This document shows, in pieces, positions 6,434 through 8,882 of a stretch of DNA of 8,882 nucleotides. Below the pieces are notes generated by a model that did not search any database, had not been told where the DNA came from, and saw only the letters and a list, made by a program, of their open reading frames with translations. Each line of letters opens with the position of its first letter. Position 1 is the first letter of the stretch. This DNA is from Intrasporangiaceae bacterium (GTDB lineage Bacteria; Actinomycetota; Actinomycetes; Actinomycetales; Dermatophilaceae): the NCBI GenBank assembly GCA_012518475.1, contig JAAYSB010000140.1:1-8882 (forward strand), in the 5' to 3' direction. Position numbers and translations under genes: made by a program.

Positions 6434-6492
6434 TGCTCGAACAGCTTCATAGACACGTCCACACCGAAAACTGCAGAAGGGCCTGACCTCCC

Positions 6493-7002
6493 GTGAGCGC
6501 CGAAGTCCGCATCAGCACCCTCATCGAGCCCGTCCTCGCACCCCTTGTCGTCGACGAGGTCAAGGTCACCCCTGCCGGCAAGCGACGCGTGGTGCGTGTC
6601 GCCGTCGACCGTGCGACCGACGAGTCGTCGGTCGTCGAGACCCCCACCGAGCCGATGTCCCTCGACGAGATCGCCGACGCCACCCGTGCGGTGAGCGAGG
6701 TCCTTGACGAGAGCGATGTCCTCGGCGAGCAGCCCTACACCCTCGAGGTCACCTCTGCGGGCGTCGGCCGGCCGCTCACCCGCCCGCGGCACTATCAGCG
6801 CGGCGTCGGACGCCTCGTCGTCATCTCGCGGGACGGCGTCCCCGACGTCCGTGGTCGGATCGCGTCCGCGGGACCGGACTCGCTCACGGTCGTTGTCCCG
6901 GCCACGAAGAAGACCTCCGCGAGCACCGAGACCATCGCGTATGCCGACATCGCCCGGGCGCACATCGACGTCGAGTTCTCCCGGGCCGACGAGACCTCCT
7001 GA
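6493..7002 (+). CDS. rimP: Ribosome maturation factor RimP
   Basis: A 169-residue cytoplasmic protein that helps late assembly of the 30S ribosomal subunit. The N-terminal alpha/beta domain (about 1-95) has an acidic helix (MSLDEIADATRAVSEVLDES, 55-74) and then the family signature LEVTSAGVGRPL (84-95), the counterpart of LEVSSPGxxRPL. The C-terminal SH3-like barrel runs from about 104 to 163 and ends with the conserved Asp-Ile-Ala-Arg-Ala segment. A moderate Shine-Dalgarno sequence, AGAAGGG at 6475-6481, lies 11 bases before the GTG. Length is slightly above the usual 150-160, because of a Ser/Thr/Glu-rich insertion at 42-53. It opens the rimP-nusA-ylxR-infB cluster and is divergent from the lipoprotein gene. 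Confidence 0.95.
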   Translation: MSAEVRISTLIEPVLAPLVVDEVKVTPAGKRRVVRVAVDRATDESSVVETPTEPMSLDEIADATRAVSEVLDESDVLGEQPYTLEVTSAGVGRPLTRPRHYQRGVGRLVVISRDGVPDVRGRIASAGPDSLTVVVPATKKTSASTETIAYADIARAHIDVEFSRADETS

Positions 7003-7022
7003 TCAGACCCCCGACTCACCCG

Positions 7023-7037
7023 GGCGCCTGACGCGCC
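7023..7037 (+). repeat. Short GC hairpin after rimP
   Basis: GGCGC (7023-7027) and GCGCC (7033-7037) can pair around a five-base loop. No T-tract follows, so it is not a standard intrinsic terminator. It sits just before the AACGAC array of the nusA leader. Five-base stems of this kind are common by chance in such GC-rich DNA. Confidence 0.25.
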
Positions 7038-7047
7038 ACGCCGACTG

Positions 7048-7097
7048 AACGACACACGACTGAACGACCAACGACGCAACGACGAACGTAGAACGAC
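7048..7097 (+). repeat. Seven-unit AACGAC-like array in the nusA leader
   Basis: AACGAC starts at 7048, 7063, 7070, 7078 and 7092; variants CACGAC and AACGTA fill the register at 7055 and 7085. Successive starts are 7, 8, 7, 8, 7 and 7 bases apart, covering half of the 109-bp rimP-nusA gap. From 7041 to 7097 the plus strand has 22 A, 19 C, 13 G and only 3 T, unlike the neighbouring genes, so the RNA should be largely unpaired. Four units carry GAAC, and the last reads AGAAC. A role as a protein-binding leader is possible; a replication-slippage tract without function is the alternative. Confidence 0.75.
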
Positions 7098-7111
7098 GAG
7101 AGAAGGACACC

Positions 7112-8176
7112 ATGGACATCGACCTACAGGCACTAAGAGCGCTCGAGCGTGAGCGCGACGTCTCTCTCGACATCCTCATCCCCGCCATCGAGAACGCCCT
7201 GCTCCAGGCCTATCTGCGGACCGACGACCACTACCCGAGTGCCCGCGCGGAGCTGGACCGCAAGTCCGGACACGTCGTCATCTGGGCGCGGGAGGCCTAT
7301 GAGGTCGAGGAAGAGGTCCCGGCCGACCCCGAGGACGAGGACCAGACCCCACGCACCCGGATGCGGCGCGAGCTCGGCCCGGAGTTCGACCACACTCCGA
7401 CAGGATTCGGACGGATCGCGGCCTCGACGGCGCGGCAGGTCATCGTCCAGCGGATGCGCGAGCTCGAGGACGAGGCGATTCTCGGAGACTTCCGCGGCAA
7501 GGAGGGTGACATCGTCGCCGGCGTCATCCAGCAGTCCCCCGACCCGCGCCACGTCACCGTCGACTTCGGCACTGTGGAGGGGATCCTCCCGCTCGCCGAG
7601 CAGGTGCCAGGGGAGGAGTACAAGCACGGCGACCGGCTGCGCTGCTACGTCGTGTCCGTGCGGCGCGGGCTCAAGGGCCCGCAGATCGCGCTCTCCCGGA
7701 CCCACCCCAACCTCGTCAAGAAGCTCTTCGCCCTCGAGGTGCCGGAGATCGCCGACGGTACGGTCGAGATCGCTGCCCTGGCGCGCGAAGCCGGTCACCG
7801 GACGAAGATCGCCGTGCACTCGACCGTCCCGGGCGTCAACGCCAAGGGCGCCTGCATCGGGCCGATGGGCGCCCGCGTGCGCGCCGTCATGACCGAGCTG
7901 CGCGGCGAGAAGATCGACATCGTCGACTACTCCCAGGACCCGTCCGTCTTCATCGCCGCGGCCCTCTCGCCGTCGCGGGTGGAGTCCGTCGAGGTTGTCG
8001 ACCCCAAGCTCCGGGCTGCCCGGGTCATCGTCCCCGACTACCAGCTGTCCCTCGCCATCGGCAAGGAGGGTCAGAACGCCCGTCTCGCGGCCAAGCTCAC
8101 CGGCTGGCGGATCGACATCCGCCCGGACACCGCTCCGGCCGCGGAGGGATCGGCGTCGGCGCAGCCTGGCGAGTAG
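7112..8176 (+). CDS. nusA: Transcription termination/antitermination factor NusA
   Basis: A 354-residue RNA polymerase-binding factor that modulates pausing, termination and rRNA antitermination. The N-terminal RNA polymerase-binding domain covers about 1-125 (MDIDLQALRALERERDVS at the start) and includes an acidic stretch EEVPADPEDEDQ (68-79). The S1 domain spans about 130-197 (GDIVAGVIQQ, then GLKGPQIALSRTHP). Two KH domains follow, with their GxxG loops at GPMG (250-253) and GKEG (317-320). It ends soon after KH2 with a short Ala/Gly tail and lacks the C-terminal acidic repeats of E. coli NusA, as is normal for actinobacteria. ATG at 7112 follows AGAAGG (7101-7106) by five bases, a strong start. 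The 109-bp gap from rimP contains a repeat array. Confidence 0.97.
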   Translation: MDIDLQALRALERERDVSLDILIPAIENALLQAYLRTDDHYPSARAELDRKSGHVVIWAREAYEVEEEVPADPEDEDQTPRTRMRRELGPEFDHTPTGFGRIAASTARQVIVQRMRELEDEAILGDFRGKEGDIVAGVIQQSPDPRHVTVDFGTVEGILPLAEQVPGEEYKHGDRLRCYVVSVRRGLKGPQIALSRTHPNLVKKLFALEVPEIADGTVEIAALAREAGHRTKIAVHSTVPGVNAKGACIGPMGARVRAVMTELRGEKIDIVDYSQDPSVFIAAALSPSRVESVEVVDPKLRAARVIVPDYQLSLAIGKEGQNARLAAKLTGWRIDIRPDTAPAAEGSASAQPGE

Positions 8177-8179
8177 CGT

Positions 8180-8185
8180 TAGAAT
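8180..8185 (+). promoter_or_regulatory. -10-like hexamer at the nusA-ylxR junction
   Basis: TAGAAT is one mismatch from TATAAT and lies directly after the nusA stop, overlapping the ATG proposed for ylxR. It might start an internal transcript for ylxR-infB at about 8192. No -35 hexamer is clear at 16-19 bp spacing. If used, that RNA would begin after the ATG and translation could use the in-frame GTG at 8232. Confidence 0.3.
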
Positions 8186-8543
8186 GGCTGAGACCGACCG
8201 GACTGGACTCCGGCGTCGGCCATCCAATCACGTGCCCATCCGCACGTGTGTGGGCTGCCGACGGACGGATAGCCGGTCGGCGCTCCTGCGCGTGAGAGCA
8301 CAGCAGGATGACTCCGGAACGATCCGGATCGTCCCCGATGTGCGCGGTCGGCTCGGGGGACGCGGCGCCTGGCTGCATCCCCGGGACGACTGCATCGAGC
8401 AGGCGGTGCGGCGCCGTGCTTTCGCCAGGGCCCTTCGACTGAAGGCCCCGGTTGAGCTCGAGCCGCTCCACCAGTACCTGTCCACCAGAAGAACCGGAAG
8501 CGGGTTTGACGCTGATGAGCACCCGATGAGTACTCAGCAATGA
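8184..8543 (+). CDS. ylxR: YlxR-family RNA-binding protein
   Basis: A 119-residue small basic protein of the YlxR family (DUF448), nearly always encoded between nusA and infB. The fold is thought to bind RNA; a B. subtilis homologue has been linked to RNase P and to gene regulation. The signature RTCVGCR (20-26) and the second motif GRGAWLHP (59-66) are both intact, followed by the basic helix AVRRRAFARALRL (74-86). The tail after residue 100 is Ser/Thr/Asp-rich and not conserved. The ATG at 8184 lies 7 bp after the nusA stop with only a weak GGCGAG upstream. The alternative GTG at 8232 would remove 16 residues, but relatives usually have a short extension before the RTCVGCR motif, so the ATG is preferred. 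Confidence 0.9.
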   Translation: MAETDRTGLRRRPSNHVPIRTCVGCRRTDSRSALLRVRAQQDDSGTIRIVPDVRGRLGGRGAWLHPRDDCIEQAVRRRAFARALRLKAPVELEPLHQYLSTRRTGSGFDADEHPMSTQQ

Positions 8544-8549
8544 GCACCC
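8515..8549 (+). repeat. Direct repeat at the end of ylxR
   Basis: ATGAGCACCC occurs at 8515-8524 and 8540-8549, 25 bp apart, with GAGTACTC (8527-8534, a perfect palindrome) between the copies. The second copy spans the ylxR stop codon. It may be a small duplication; no function is evident. Confidence 0.4.
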
Positions 8550-8563
8550 ACCAGCACTAACCC

Positions 8564-8591
8564 GGTCCAACCCGCGCCCGCGGCTTGGACC
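8564..8591 (+). promoter_or_regulatory. Symmetrical hairpin directly upstream of infB
   Basis: GGTCCAA (8564-8570) pairs with TTGGACC (8585-8591). Inside it, after one C-C mismatch, CCGC (8572-8575) pairs with GCGG (8580-8583), leaving the four-base loop GCCC. This gives 11 pairs with near-perfect symmetry. The foot of the stem is five bases from the infB Shine-Dalgarno sequence at 8596. There is no T-tract, so an ordinary intrinsic terminator is unlikely. A leader structure affecting infB expression, an RNA-processing site or an RNA-stabilising structure would fit better. Confidence 0.6.
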
Positions 8592-8607
8592 ACCCAGAAG
8601 GAGAAAC

Positions 8608-8882
8608 GTGTCCAAAGTCCGTGTGAGCGCACTCGCCAAGGAAGTCGGAGTCCCGTCCAAGGTCCTCCTCGAACGACTTCTCGAGATGGGCGAGTATGTC
8701 AAGACCGCGAGCTCGACGGTCGAGGCGCCCGTCGTGCGCCGCTACAAGGAGAAGTTCCCGCCGGAGGCGGCCCCCGAGGCTGTCGAGCCGGCGAAGAAGG
8801 CCGCGCCCGCCAAGGCCGCGGCTGCACCCGCGACGCCGGCCGCTGACGCGCCGGCCGCTCCGGCTGCACCCACCCCCGCGCC
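8608..8882 (+). CDS. infB: Translation initiation factor IF-2, N-terminal part (cut by window end)
   Basis: The first 91 codons are present and the frame is still open at the window edge. IF-2 is the GTPase that brings fMet-tRNA to the 30S subunit and promotes subunit joining. Residues 1-52 are the IF2_N module (VRVSALAKEVGVPSKVLLER, then LLEMGEYVKTASSTVEAPVV), a small helical domain that starts most bacterial IF-2 proteins. The sequence then becomes a flexible Ala/Pro/Lys-rich linker (AKKAAPAKAAAAPA), typical of the very long linkers in actinobacteria. The GTP-binding domains lie beyond the window. The GTG at 8608 follows AGAAGGAG (8596-8603), the best Shine-Dalgarno sequence in the window, at a four-base spacing. 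A hairpin sits just before it. Confidence 0.95.
   Translation, partial: MSKVRVSALAKEVGVPSKVLLERLLEMGEYVKTASSTVEAPVVRRYKEKFPPEAAPEAVEPAKKAAPAKAAAAPATPAADAPAAPAAPTPA

Noticed and set aside
6436..6452. LexA/SOS box near CTCGAAC upstream of rimP
   Set aside because: The second half-site GTTCG is missing at the required spacing; only one CGAAC half is present.
4466..6486. Plus-strand open frames (330 and 479 codons) antisense to the kinase and lipoprotein genes
   Set aside because: They have Arg/Gly/Ala-rich products with no family likeness, and cross the boundary between two convincing minus-strand genes.
6349..6963. N-terminal extension of the DUF4439 gene to 610 residues
   Set aside because: The extra 205 residues are antisense to rimP, and the signal peptide and lipobox would be internal. 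The start at 6348 (or 6360) explains the protein.
7133..8702. Minus-strand open frames (364 and 201 codons) antisense to nusA, ylxR and infB
   Set aside because: The plus strand carries intact NusA, YlxR and IF-2 signatures; these frames have no domain and no plausible start signals.
1..8882. CRISPR array, insertion sequence, integrase site, tRNA or rRNA
   Set aside because: No spaced long direct repeats, transposase-like protein, terminal inverted repeats or tRNA-like fold were seen; the gene order looks like a stable chromosomal core.

Overview
The window is high-GC chromosomal DNA with dense, short-spaced genes, frequent GTG starts and strong G/C bias at third codon positions. Together with the rimP-nusA-ylxR-infB cluster, this suggests an actinobacterium. 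The style of the accessory genes (a DUF4439 lipoprotein next to rimP, a small Rho_N-like DUF7218 protein) would fit a member of the Micrococcales, but that placement is inference.

Left part (1-3893): the probable last codons of a plus-strand gene, then a small Rho_N/SAP-like protein on the minus strand. This gene is divergent from a two-gene phosphate-uptake operon, which encodes a PiT-family transporter followed 19 bp later by a Na+/Pi cotransporter (NptA/SLC34-like) with a PhoU-like C-terminal domain. The region upstream of pit carries two perfect copies of GGTGAAC (reverse complement of the actinobacterial PHO-box unit GTTCACC) exactly 33 bp (3 x 11) apart, with a degenerate unit in register between them. 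They sit just upstream of a -10-like TAGCCT. This looks like a PhoP-type phosphate-starvation promoter with a possibly leaderless transcript.

Middle part (3955-6348): an 81-residue, charged, helical protein of unknown function on the plus strand faces a minus-strand pair. That pair is a DUF4439 lipoprotein followed, with a 4-nt GTGA overlap, by a small-molecule kinase of the aminoglycoside/hydroxyurea phosphotransferase family.

Right part (6493-8882): the housekeeping transcription/translation operon, with rimP (30S maturation), nusA (elongation/termination factor), ylxR (RNA-binding protein) and the start of infB (IF-2, cut by the window edge). Two non-coding elements stand out. One is a seven-unit AACGAC-like array with 7-8 nt period in the nusA leader. 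The other is a symmetrical hairpin directly before the infB ribosome-binding site.

No mobile element, CRISPR array, tRNA or rRNA is visible and there is no gene-free stretch over 300 bp. I did not find an obviously new multi-gene system; the most interesting signals are regulatory.
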